Assembly: GCF_938030785.1 (NCBI RefSeq)
Contig: NZ_CALHIK010000178.1
Location: 1-17,416, forward strand
Length of the DNA stretch: 17,416 bases
Origin: an uncultured Campylobacter sp.
Lineage (GTDB): Bacteria; Campylobacterota; Campylobacteria; Campylobacterales; Campylobacteraceae
Reading direction: 5' to 3'
A program made the translations under genes and the position numbers. The notes under the pieces were generated by a model, which was not told the origin of the DNA, ran no database searches, and worked only from the letters and a program-made list of their open reading frames with translations. Below are positions 1 through 6,068 of this stretch, one piece after another; positions within the stretch are counted from its first letter, which is position 1; the number at the start of each line of letters is the position of its first letter.

Positions 1-780
1 ACCAGCGTTTACGACGAGGATAGCGGCGAGCTGGTGCTTGATATGCTAAACGACGGCGAAACGAAGCTATTTTTAAAAGGCGGCAAAGGCGGGCTTGGCA
101 ACGTGCATTTTAAAAGCTCGATCAATCAAGCCCCCGAATACGCGCAAAAAGGCCTTGAGGGCGAAACGCGCGAGGTGCGGCTGGAGCTTAAGCTCATCGC
201 CGACGTGGGTCTCGTGGGCTTTCCAAACGTAGGTAAAAGCACGCTAATCTCGACCGTCTCAAACGCCAAACCGCAGATCGCAAACTACGAGTTTACCACG
301 CTCACGCCAAAGCTCGGTCTCGTCGAGGTTGATGAATACAGTGGCTTTGTCATGGCCGATATCCCAGGCATAATCGAGGGCGCAAGCGAGGGGCGCGGAC
401 TTGGCGTGCAGTTTTTAAAACACGTCGAGCGCACGAAAATTTTGCTTTTTATGCTAGATCTTGCGAACTACCGCAGCCTTGAGGAGCAGTTTGACGCGCT
501 GCGGGCCGAGACGGCGAAATTTTCAGGCGAGCTTGCAAAAAGAGACTACGCGATCGCTCTAACTCGCGCGGACGCGGCCGAAAATTTGCAGGAAAAATTT
601 GACGCTTTTTTGTCGCATTTGGGACTTGCGGGCACGGCTGGCGAGATGAAATTTAAACAAGATATTTATGAGTTTGACGCCGCTAAGCCGTTTTTCGTGA
701 TGCCGATCTCCTCGGCGACGGGACAAAATATAAACGAGCTAAAATTTAGCCTGCTTGAGCTGCTTAAAAAGGAGCTGTAG
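1..780 (+). CDS. obgE: Obg-family GTPase ObgE/CgtA, 3' part
   Basis: Essential ribosome-associated GTPase of late 50S assembly and stress control, acting in the cytoplasm. The frame is open from base 1 (T-S-V-Y-D-E-D), so the gene starts upstream; 259 residues are visible and roughly 90 of the N-terminal glycine-rich Obg fold are missing. The end of that fold is seen (GGKGGLGNVHFKSS at about 75-120). The G domain follows: G1 GFPNVGKS at 217-240, switch I FTTLTP, G3 DIPG at 358-369, and a G5-like SSAT near 706-720. The G4 position reads TRAD (562-573) instead of NKxD. The protein ends soon after the G domain, so it has no C-terminal OCT domain. The start of the ATG-initiated sub-frame at 34 is internal and is not the real start. 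Family identity is certain; only the 5' end is unknown. Confidence 0.97.
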   Translation, partial: TSVYDEDSGELVLDMLNDGETKLFLKGGKGGLGNVHFKSSINQAPEYAQKGLEGETREVRLELKLIADVGLVGFPNVGKSTLISTVSNAKPQIANYEFTTLTPKLGLVEVDEYSGFVMADIPGIIEGASEGRGLGVQFLKHVERTKILLFMLDLANYRSLEEQFDALRAETAKFSGELAKRDYAIALTRADAAENLQEKFDAFLSHLGLAGTAGEMKFKQDIYEFDAAKPFFVMPISSATGQNINELKFSLLELLKKEL

Positions 781-788
781 GTTGTGCT

Positions 789-812
789 AAAGCCGCGCCG
801 CAGAGGGCTTTT
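789..812 (+). terminator. possible weak terminator after obgE
   Basis: A 6-bp stem, AAAGCC at 789-794 and GGCTTT at 806-811, closes an 11-nt loop 8 bases after the obgE stop and is followed by a short T run. The stem is short and the T run has only four bases, so this could be chance. It is the only terminator-like element between obgE and the EF-hand gene. Confidence 0.25.
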
Positions 813-906
813 GTGAATGCGGGCCTTAAACGCGCCCGTGTATGCGGGTAAATTTTATGTTTATCGCTCGCAAACGCCGCAAAAAGATAAAATTTAAGAA
901 GGCGAA

Positions 907-1248
907 ATGAATAAAATTTTTATCCTCGCACTGTTATGCTTCGGCGTATATGCGTGTGATCCCGCCGATCCGGTGCCGAATTTTATGGACTTTAACGATA
1001 AAGATCGCGACGGCGCGCTAAGCTTGCAGGAGTGGATGGCGAGCGAGGTGCCGTCTGGGCTGAGAGTAGAGCTAAATTTGCGCTCAGGCTCGGAATTTAA
1101 GAGGTTAGACGCTAATCGTGACGGCAAGATTAGCCTGGATGAGCTGGCAGCGAAACCGTCCGCAAAGATTTATTGGTCCGAAGATCCGTGCGCTTTTTGG
1201 CCTTGGAAGGATCAAGGCGGAGATGAAAATCAATCCGCCGTCAAATAG
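907..1248 (+). CDS. small exported EF-hand calcium-binding protein
   Basis: Predicted 113-residue calcium-binding protein of unknown role. Residues 1-17 look like an export signal: MNK, a hydrophobic stretch, then VYAC. Cys17 could be a lipobox cysteine, but Tyr at -2 is unusual, so cleavage by ordinary signal peptidase is equally possible. Two canonical 12-residue EF-hand loops follow. The first is D31-x-D33-x-D35-G36 ... S39 ... E42 and the second D68-x-N70-x-D72-G73 ... S76 ... E79; all ligand positions are intact. The start at 907 has an AAGAAGG ribosome site just upstream. A frame starting at 1118 overlaps it but lacks recognisable motifs and is a shadow. It sits between obgE and fmt, where C. 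jejuni (from memory) has proB. It is likely real because both EF hands are perfect; its partner or substrate is not known. Confidence 0.82.
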   Translation: MNKIFILALLCFGVYACDPADPVPNFMDFNDKDRDGALSLQEWMASEVPSGLRVELNLRSGSEFKRLDANRDGKISLDELAAKPSAKIYWSEDPCAFWPWKDQGGDENQSAVK

Positions 1249-1366
1249 CGCGCGGGCGAGTATGGACTCTGGTTTGCTCCACGGTTTACGTAAAATTTTG
1301 CTTCACACATTGCCAGCGCCCGCATTATTGCTCGCGCCGCGATTTGACTAAATTTAAAGGAAAAGA

Positions 1367-2287
1367 ATGAATATAGTTTTTATGGGAACGCCCGAGTACG
1401 CGGCTAAAATTTTGTGCGCGCTTGCGGAGGCGAAATTTGAGATCGCGGCCGTATTTACGCAGCCTGATAAACCCGCCGGCAGGAAGCAAATTTTAACTCC
1501 AAGCGAGGTGAAAACTTACGCGCAGCAGCACCTGCCCGCCGCACCGATCTTTCAGCCTGGGACTTTAAGAGACGAGACGGTCGCAGCTCAGATAAAAGAG
1601 CTAAAGCCTGATTTTATCGTGGTTGCCGCATACGGTAAAATTTTGCCGCAGGCTATCCTTGAGCTTGCGCCTTGCATAAACCTGCACGCCTCGATCCTGC
1701 CTAAATACCGCGGCGCGAGCCCCATTCAAAGCGCGATCTTGGCGGACGAAAAGCAGACGGGCGTGACGGCGATGCTGATGGATGCGGGGCTTGATACGGG
1801 CGATATGCTTGATTTTGCCTACACGCCTTGCGAGGACAAAACGGCGGCGCAGCTGTTTGACGAGCTCGGGGATCTGGCGGGTGAGCTTATCGTGCGAGTG
1901 CTGCAAAATTTTGCAAAATTAACGCCGCTAAAGCAAGAGGGCGCGCAGGCAACGCACTGCAAAAAAATAAGCAAATCCGACGGACTTTTTAGCTTCGAGC
2001 AGAGCTCGGAGCAAATTTATAATAAATTTCGCGCGCTAACGCCCTGGCCGGGGATTTATCTAGCTAGCGGACTAAAAATCTTGGATTTAGAAATCTTGCG
2101 CGAATCCCGCGAGTGCAAATTTGAACGCAAAGGCGAAATTTTAAGCGTCGATAAGCTCGGCTTTGGCGTCGCATGCAGCGAAGGCGCAGTTAAGATTTTA
2201 AAGGTGCAAGAGCCGGGCAAAAAGCCCGTAGATGCTAGCGCGTATCTAAACGGCAAGCGGCTAAAGATCGGCGATCTGCTATGCTAG
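1367..2287 (+). CDS. fmt: methionyl-tRNA formyltransferase
   Basis: Transfers a formyl group from 10-formyltetrahydrofolate to Met-tRNA(fMet), making the initiator for translation. It has 306 residues, the normal family length. The N-terminal Rossmann-like domain starts MNIVFMGTPEYAAKIL. The catalytic region holds N105 and H107 in INLHASILPKYRGASPIQ and D143 in MDAGLDTGDM, matching the Asn-His-Asp set of GART-type formyltransferases. The C-terminal OB-like tRNA-binding domain spans about 205-306, with the family segment ALTPWPGIY. The start has AAAGGA upstream at a good distance. The stop lies in ATGCTAG, which also supplies an ATG for the doubtful open frame downstream. birA follows after a long repeat-rich spacer. 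Confidence 0.97.
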   Translation: MNIVFMGTPEYAAKILCALAEAKFEIAAVFTQPDKPAGRKQILTPSEVKTYAQQHLPAAPIFQPGTLRDETVAAQIKELKPDFIVVAAYGKILPQAILELAPCINLHASILPKYRGASPIQSAILADEKQTGVTAMLMDAGLDTGDMLDFAYTPCEDKTAAQLFDELGDLAGELIVRVLQNFAKLTPLKQEGAQATHCKKISKSDGLFSFEQSSEQIYNKFRALTPWPGIYLASGLKILDLEILRESRECKFERKGEILSVDKLGFGVACSEGAVKILKVQEPGKKPVDASAYLNGKRLKIGDLLC

Positions 2288-2781
2288 GTTGGGTTTTGAA
2301 GGCTCGCGTTTTGCGCCGCACCTTTAGCGTAGAGGCGAAATTCCGTCGCGATCGCGAAGTAAAATTTTACTTCGCGGAATTTCTGGACGAAGCCCTGAAA
2401 TCGCATTTCTATAAAATTTTAAAATCTCGCTTCTATGCTCTAAAATTTTACGCTCGCAGGAGCTTAAAATTTTGCTTTGGCAGTTGCGGACCTTGCGGCG
2501 TCATACTAAACACATACCACTTAAAATTCTGCGATAATACAGCAGAATTTTTACGAGGCGGAGCTTTAAAATTTTATCGCCGTGCTGTCAAAAAGATCCG
2601 TATCACCGAAAAATTTAGTAAAATCGCTAAATTTCATCGCACAAAATTCCGCTATGCCGTAAAATTTCATCGTCCGAAATTTCATCTTCTTGCAAAATTT
2701 TATCGCAGCGCGGAATTTAAATGCTTACAATATCGTAAAATGAGCGCCTTATTTTACGCAAGGAGCGGGTTTTGCAGATAG
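2281..2781 (+). CDS. doubtful KF-repeat open frame in the fmt-birA spacer
   Basis: A 166-codon stop-free frame overlaps the end of fmt by 7 bases and the start of birA by 10. No domain is recognised. The predicted peptide is strongly basic and rich in Lys, Arg, Phe and Tyr. Its second half is built on KFY, KFH, KFR and EF units, with a Lys-Phe pair every 5-8 codons. Against it: no clear ribosome site before 2281, a hairpin like a terminator inside it (2523-2552), low complexity, and full overlap with a repeat field. For it: 15 of the 16 RAATTY words in the spacer lie in this one frame as AAA TTY or GAA TTT, which chance does not explain. It may be translated, a relic, or a spurious frame created by repeats growing in steps of three. 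I lean to spurious. Confidence 0.25.
   Translation: MLGWVLKARVLRRTFSVEAKFRRDREVKFYFAEFLDEALKSHFYKILKSRFYALKFYARRSLKFCFGSCGPCGVILNTYHLKFCDNTAEFLRGGALKFYRRAVKKIRITEKFSKIAKFHRTKFRYAVKFHRPKFHLLAKFYRSAEFKCLQYRKMSALFYARSGFCR
2337..2383. repeat. long perfect palindrome with outer inverted arms
   Basis: Positions 2353-2376 form a perfect 24-bp palindrome: CGCGAAGTAAAA followed by its exact reverse complement, centred on AAAATTTT. A second pair of arms surrounds it: GAAATTCCG at 2337-2345 and CGGAATTTC at 2375-2383. It starts 50 bases after the fmt stop. In RNA it could fold to a strong stem, but no T run follows, so it is a poor intrinsic terminator. It could be a protein-binding site, an mRNA-stabilising stem at the fmt 3' end, or a product of the AAATTT-rich repeat field around it. 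Confidence 0.75.
2523..2552 (+). terminator. candidate intrinsic terminator in fmt-birA spacer
   Basis: A perfect 10-bp inverted repeat, AAAATTCTGC at 2523-2532 and GCAGAATTTT at 2542-2551, encloses a 9-nt loop and ends in five T bases (2548-2552). The top of the stem is GC-containing and the base is A/T, the usual shape of an intrinsic terminator. It lies 236 bases after fmt, so it would end a long 3' tail. The region contains other AAATTT-based inverted repeats, so it could also be one of those by chance. Confidence 0.45.
2611..2634. repeat. inverted repeat AAATTTAG/CTAAATTT
   Basis: Perfect 8-bp arms at 2611-2618 and 2627-2634 with an 8-base spacer. It is the third inverted repeat of the fmt-birA spacer and, like the others, contains the AAATTT word in both arms. 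No function can be assigned. Confidence 0.55.
2726..2741 (+). promoter_or_regulatory. possible -10 region for birA-parA-parB
   Basis: TACAAT at 2726-2731 and TAAAAT at 2736-2741 both resemble the campylobacterial sigma-70 -10 box and lie 31-46 bases before the birA start. No clear -35 is seen, as is common in Campylobacter. A near-consensus extended -10, TGCGATAAT at 2530-2538, lies inside the hairpin further upstream and is a weaker alternative. Confidence 0.3.
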
Positions 2782-3407
2782 AATTTGTAGAGCAGATGCC
2801 CTCCACGCAGGAGTTTTTGGTGGATGCCGTGCGGGAGGGCAGAGTAAAGCCGCCCTTCGCGATCGCGGCAGAGCGTCAGATAGCAGGTATCGGCTCGCGC
2901 GGCAACGACTGGGAGGGCGCGAGCGGCGATCTTGCCTTTTCGTTTTGCATAGCCCAAACGGATCTGCCCGCGGATGTACCGCTACAATCGGCAAGCATAT
3001 ATTTTGCGATGATTATGCGGGAATTTCTCGCATCGCTCGGTTCGCAGCTTTGGCTGAAATGGCCCAACGATTTTTATCTGGGCGAGCGTAAAATCGGCGG
3101 AGCAATGACGAATAAGATTAAAGATAACTTAATTTGCGGCATCGGAATTAATCTAGTCAGTACGCCCGAATATGCGGGAATTTTAGATGTAAAAATCAGC
3201 GCAAAAGACGCAATAACGGGCTTTTTCGCGCTATATGAAAATAAAATCTCGTGGAAGCAAATTTTTAGAAATTTTTCGTTACAATTCCAAAAATCGCAAA
3301 ATTTTAGCGTCCATTTGGGCGGCGAAAAAATTTCGCTTGCGCAGGCGAAACTTTGCGATGACGGATCGATCATAATAAACGAAGAAAGGGTGTATGCTTT
3401 AAGATGA
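2772..3407 (+). CDS. birA: biotin--[acetyl-CoA-carboxylase] ligase (BirA, class I)
   Basis: Makes biotinyl-5'-AMP and attaches biotin to the carrier lysine of acetyl-CoA carboxylase (AccB). The 211 residues hold only catalytic and C-terminal domains; there is no DNA-binding N-terminal domain, so it should not be a repressor. The biotin/ATP loop is the GRGRxGRxW equivalent GIGSRGNDW (39-47), somewhat divergent. The catalytic segment is LKWPNDFYLGERKIGG (95-110) with K96 and the Asn-Asp pair, followed by GIGINL (123-128). The start is TTG at 2772, chosen because AAGGAG lies six bases upstream (2760-2765) and the protein begins with the family pattern EFVEQMPSTQ. The stop overlaps the parA start in ATGA, which suggests translational coupling. 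Confidence 0.93.
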   Translation: MQIEFVEQMPSTQEFLVDAVREGRVKPPFAIAAERQIAGIGSRGNDWEGASGDLAFSFCIAQTDLPADVPLQSASIYFAMIMREFLASLGSQLWLKWPNDFYLGERKIGGAMTNKIKDNLICGIGINLVSTPEYAGILDVKISAKDAITGFFALYENKISWKQIFRNFSLQFQKSQNFSVHLGGEKISLAQAKLCDDGSIIINEERVYALR

Positions 3408-4195
3408 GTGAAATAATTACGATAGCAAATCAAAAGGGAGGCGTCGGTAAAACGACGACAGCGGTCAATCTCGCCGCATCTTTGGCGAGCAAGAAAAAGC
3501 GCGTATTGCTAATCGATATCGACCCGCAAGCAAACGCCACTACGGGGCTTGGCTTTAACCGCAGCGATTTTGAGTTTAACATCTACCATGTCCTAACGGG
3601 GCGCAAGAATATGTCCGAGGTGATCCAAAAAACCGAGCTTGAGTTTATGGATCTGGTGCCGTCAAACATCGGTCTAGTGGGTATCGAGCGCGAAGCGTCT
3701 GAGGAGAAGGATTTCAAACTGACGCTGAAAAATAAAATTTCCGAAGTTGCCGATAGATATGATTTTATCATTATCGATTCGCCGCCTACGCTGGGTAGCA
3801 TCACGGTAAACGCCCTAGCGGCAAGCGATAGCGTCATCATCCCGATTCAGTGCGAATTCTACGCGCTTGAGGGCGTCGCGCTAATCCTAAACACCGTAAA
3901 GGTCGTCAAACAAACGGTCAATAAAAATTTAAAAATTCGCGGGTTCTTGCCGACGATGTACAGCTTGCAAAACAACCTAGCAAAAGAAACCGTTGCAAAT
4001 TTGCGCGAATACTTCGACGATAAGCTCTTTCGCATAGGCAAAACCGACGATTTGGTTATCATTCCGCGCAATATCAAATTGGCTGAAAGCCCAAGCTTCG
4101 GCAAACCAGTAATTTTATACGATAAAAAATCCGCCGGCTCCATCGCCTATCAAGACCTTGCCAAATCCATAATGGAGCAAAAATGGGCAAGATAA
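3404..4195 (+). CDS. parA: chromosome partitioning ATPase ParA (Soj)
   Basis: ATPase that binds DNA non-specifically in its ATP state and moves ParB-parS complexes to segregate chromosomes. It has 263 residues, typical of chromosomal short ParA without an N-terminal repressor domain. The deviant Walker A box is KGGVGKTT (11-18) with the signature lysine K11 and catalytic K16. Walker A' is DIDPQAN (38-44) and Walker B is DFIIIDSPP (120-128). The C-terminal part holds the basic DNA-binding face. The ATG overlaps the birA stop as ATGA, and the parB start lies 13 bases inside the parA end, so the three genes are tightly coupled. Confidence 0.97.
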   Translation: MSEIITIANQKGGVGKTTTAVNLAASLASKKKRVLLIDIDPQANATTGLGFNRSDFEFNIYHVLTGRKNMSEVIQKTELEFMDLVPSNIGLVGIEREASEEKDFKLTLKNKISEVADRYDFIIIDSPPTLGSITVNALAASDSVIIPIQCEFYALEGVALILNTVKVVKQTVNKNLKIRGFLPTMYSLQNNLAKETVANLREYFDDKLFRIGKTDDLVIIPRNIKLAESPSFGKPVILYDKKSAGSIAYQDLAKSIMEQKWAR

Positions 4196-5046
4196 AAAGA
4201 GCGCTCGGACGCGGTCTAGGTGCTATTTTAGAGGACGTCGAGAGTTCGTACAACAAAGAGCTTGAAGGCGGAAACGCGGAAAATTTAATCATCGAAATCG
4301 ACGTAGATAAAATAGAGCCCAACCCATATCAGCCGCGTTCAAATTTCGACAAAGAAGCGTTAAGAGAGTTAAGCGACAGTATCGCTAGACACGGGCTTAT
4401 TCAGCCTATCATCGTCATTCAAAAGGACGATTCTTACGTCCTCATCGCCGGCGAGCGACGCTTAAGAGCGACGAAGCTTCTTGGCGAGCGCAAAATCAAG
4501 GCCGTAGTCGCGGACATAAAATCTCAAAATTTAAGGGAGCTTGCCCTTATCGAAAATATCCAGCGCGAGGATCTAAACCCGATTGAGCTTGCCAAATCCT
4601 ACAAGGAGCTGATCGGCGAGTATAGGATTACCCAAGAGGAGCTTGCTGACATTATCAAAAAATCTCGCGTTCAGATTACAAATACGCTTCGCCTGCTAAG
4701 CCTTTGCGACGAGGTGCAAGATGCGGTAAGCGCCGATAAAATTTCGCAAGGACATGCCAAAGTGATCGTAGGGCTTGAAAAAGCGGATCAAATTTTGGCT
4801 CTAAATACGATTTTAGGACAGCGTCTAAGCGTGAGGGATACCGAAAATTTAGTAAAAAAGCTCAAAGATAAAACAAAGCCGAGGGATAAAAAATCTCGCG
4901 GCGGATTTGAAAACTTTAGACCCGAGCTTTTAAAGCTTAAGAGCAAGCTGGATAAATTTGGAAAAATCAGCATTAAAGATCGAAAAATTTCAATAGAATT
5001 TAATGAAATTTTACAAATTTCCGAGTTTTTAAAGCGAATCGGATAG
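4183..5046 (+). CDS. parB: chromosome partitioning protein ParB (Spo0J)
   Basis: CTP-dependent DNA clamp that loads at parS and partners ParA. It has 287 residues. The N-terminal basic motif GRGLGAIL (9-16) matches the segment that stimulates ParA ATPase in the family. The CTPase/ParB core includes NPYQPR (47-52), GERRLRA (90-96, the arginine-rich box that binds CTP) and ENIQRE (124-129). A helix-turn-helix for parS lies at about 148-175 (TQEELADIIKKSRVQITNTLRLL). A lysine-rich linker and a dimerisation domain end the protein. It overlaps parA by 13 bases. I found no sequence close to the common parS palindrome in this window. Confidence 0.96.
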   Translation: MGKIKRALGRGLGAILEDVESSYNKELEGGNAENLIIEIDVDKIEPNPYQPRSNFDKEALRELSDSIARHGLIQPIIVIQKDDSYVLIAGERRLRATKLLGERKIKAVVADIKSQNLRELALIENIQREDLNPIELAKSYKELIGEYRITQEELADIIKKSRVQITNTLRLLSLCDEVQDAVSADKISQGHAKVIVGLEKADQILALNTILGQRLSVRDTENLVKKLKDKTKPRDKKSRGGFENFRPELLKLKSKLDKFGKISIKDRKISIEFNEILQISEFLKRIG

Positions 5047-5055
5047 CCTTTTATA

Positions 5056-5088
5056 GTGTATTTTAATTTTTCATATTGTAAAATACAC
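5056..5088 (+). promoter_or_regulatory. probable atp operon promoter inside an inverted repeat
   Basis: GTGTATTTTA at 5056-5065 and TAAAATACAC at 5079-5088 are perfect 10-bp inverted arms with a 13-base T-rich spacer. The right arm contains TAAAAT (5079-5084) preceded by G, a good campylobacterial -10 box, which puts transcription start near 5091 and a leader of about 30 bases before atpF'. The T-rich spacer fits the periodic A/T tract that replaces -35 in Campylobacter. An operator overlapping the promoter, or a weak AT-rich terminator for parB, are both possible readings. Confidence 0.5.
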
Positions 5089-5120
5089 ATTTTGTTTAAA
5101 ACTAACCTAGAGGAGGTGCG

Positions 5121-5543
5121 ATGCTAGATGTAAGTTTGACCGCCATGGCAACGACCATCGTAGTGTTTCTAGCTTTGATCTATTTCTTAAATATTAAGCT
5201 TTATAGACCGCTACTTTTACATATGCAAAAGCGCGAAGCCATCATTCAAGAGGACGAAGAGAATGCCAAAAAGAACGCAATGGACGCCGATTCAAACAAA
5301 GCCGAGATAGCCAGAGTCTTGGAAGAGGCGCGACTTGAGGCCGCAAAGATCAAACAAGAGGCGATGGATAGCGCTAAGCAGGCCGCAAGCAGAGAGATAG
5401 CCGAGAAAAAAGCCGCGATGGAAGATGATTTCAATAAATTTTTAGGCGGCCTGGATGAGCAAAAACAGAGCCTAAAGAGCGATTTGCAAATCAAAATTCC
5501 TGAATTTAAAGACGCGCTAAGCGGCGCCTTGGCTAGAATTTAA
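5121..5543 (+). CDS. atpF': F-type ATP synthase subunit b'
   Basis: One half of the heterodimeric peripheral stalk that holds F1 still against the rotor. It has 140 residues. A single membrane helix lies at about 10-30 (TTIVVFLALIYFLNIKLYRP), followed by a long charged coiled coil rich in Glu, Lys and Ala (about 38-115). There is no separate signal peptide. The start has the strongest ribosome site of the window, AGGAGGTG at 5111-5118, three bases... two bases short of the ATG, so the exact anti-SD spacing is tight. Split b/b' pairs are known from Campylobacterota, cyanobacteria and plastids. It is the first gene of the atp operon and lies 9 bases before atpF. Confidence 0.93.
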   Translation: MLDVSLTAMATTIVVFLALIYFLNIKLYRPLLLHMQKREAIIQEDEENAKKNAMDADSNKAEIARVLEEARLEAAKIKQEAMDSAKQAASREIAEKKAAMEDDFNKFLGGLDEQKQSLKSDLQIKIPEFKDALSGALARI

Positions 5544-5552
5544 AGGGCAAAT

Positions 5553-6068
5553 ATGAAAAAATATCTACTTTTGTTTATCGTTCCGGCGCTTGTTTTAGCA
5601 AGCGGAGGGCACGACGGAGCGAAGGATTACGACGTCGTGTGGAGAACCATAAATTTCGTTTTATTTTTCGGAATTTTGTTTTATCTTTTAAAAGGCCCCG
5701 CAAAAGCGGCATATCGCGCCAGGATCGACGGTATCGCATCCAGGCTGGAAGCCAATCAAAGAATTTTAAAAGAATCGCGTGAGCGCAAAGAGCAGGCCAA
5801 AAAGGATTTGGAGGCTGCCAGGGTCCAAGGCGCAGCTCTGATCGAAACGGCTAAAAAAGAGATAATCTTCGCCGCCGAAAAGATAAAAAGCTCTACCGAG
5901 CAAGAGATTTCAAATTTACAAAAATCTTACGACGAGCAGAAGGATTTTGAGACACGCAAGATCGCAAAAGAGGTCACTAGCGAAATTTTAGAAGACGTTT
6001 TTGGGCAAAGCGGCGTTAAATTTGATCAAGACAAACTAGTTCAAATCGTAGAGAAAAAGGCGGTGTGA
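5553..6068 (+). CDS. atpF: F-type ATP synthase subunit b
   Basis: Second stator-stalk subunit, paired with b'. It has 171 residues. Residues 1-17 (MKK, hydrophobic stretch, ALVLASGG) look like a signal peptide. A true membrane helix follows at about 29-47 (VVWRTINFVLFFGILFYLL), then GPAKAAYRARI and a long charged coiled coil (about 58-150). The signal-like N-terminus would place the segment before the membrane helix in the periplasm; I believe this extension is usual in campylobacterial b subunits. A weak GGGC-type ribosome site precedes the ATG. The stop overlaps the next start by one base (TGATG). Confidence 0.94.
   Translation: MKKYLLLFIVPALVLASGGHDGAKDYDVVWRTINFVLFFGILFYLLKGPAKAAYRARIDGIASRLEANQRILKESRERKEQAKKDLEAARVQGAALIETAKKEIIFAAEKIKSSTEQEISNLQKSYDEQKDFETRKIAKEVTSEILEDVFGQSGVKFDQDKLVQIVEKKAV

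Larger units (their letters stand above)
2338..2718. repeat. dense AAATTT/RAATTY repeat field in fmt-birA spacer
   Basis: The 484-bp spacer 2288-2771 is the only gap over 300 bases without a secure gene. By hand I count 16 RAATTY words (AAATTT, AAATTC, GAATTT) in these 381 bp, about one per 24 bp, against about one per 100 bp in fmt and one per 200 in atpA. Many sit in a loose unit (A)AAATTTYAYCGC, clearest from 2569 to 2706. Spacings between neighbours are 24, 15, 37, 29, 24, 57, 21, 24, 42, 18, 15, 18, 15, 18 and 18, nearly all multiples of three. Several copies pair as inverted repeats. The rest of the spacer shows a possible birA promoter and ribosome site near its end. Confidence 0.8.

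Noticed and set aside
819..838. CGGGC/GCCCG hairpin after obgE as a terminator
   Set aside because: Stem of five pairs, nine-base loop and no T run after it.
1118..1351. Frame of 77 codons overlapping the EF-hand gene and the gap before fmt
   Set aside because: No motif, out of frame with the perfect EF-hand coding sequence, and no good ribosome site; a shadow frame.
4183..5120. parS site near parAB
   Set aside because: I looked for the common TGTTTCACGTGAAACA-type palindrome and found none. The inverted repeat at 5056-5088 is AT-rich and unlike it.
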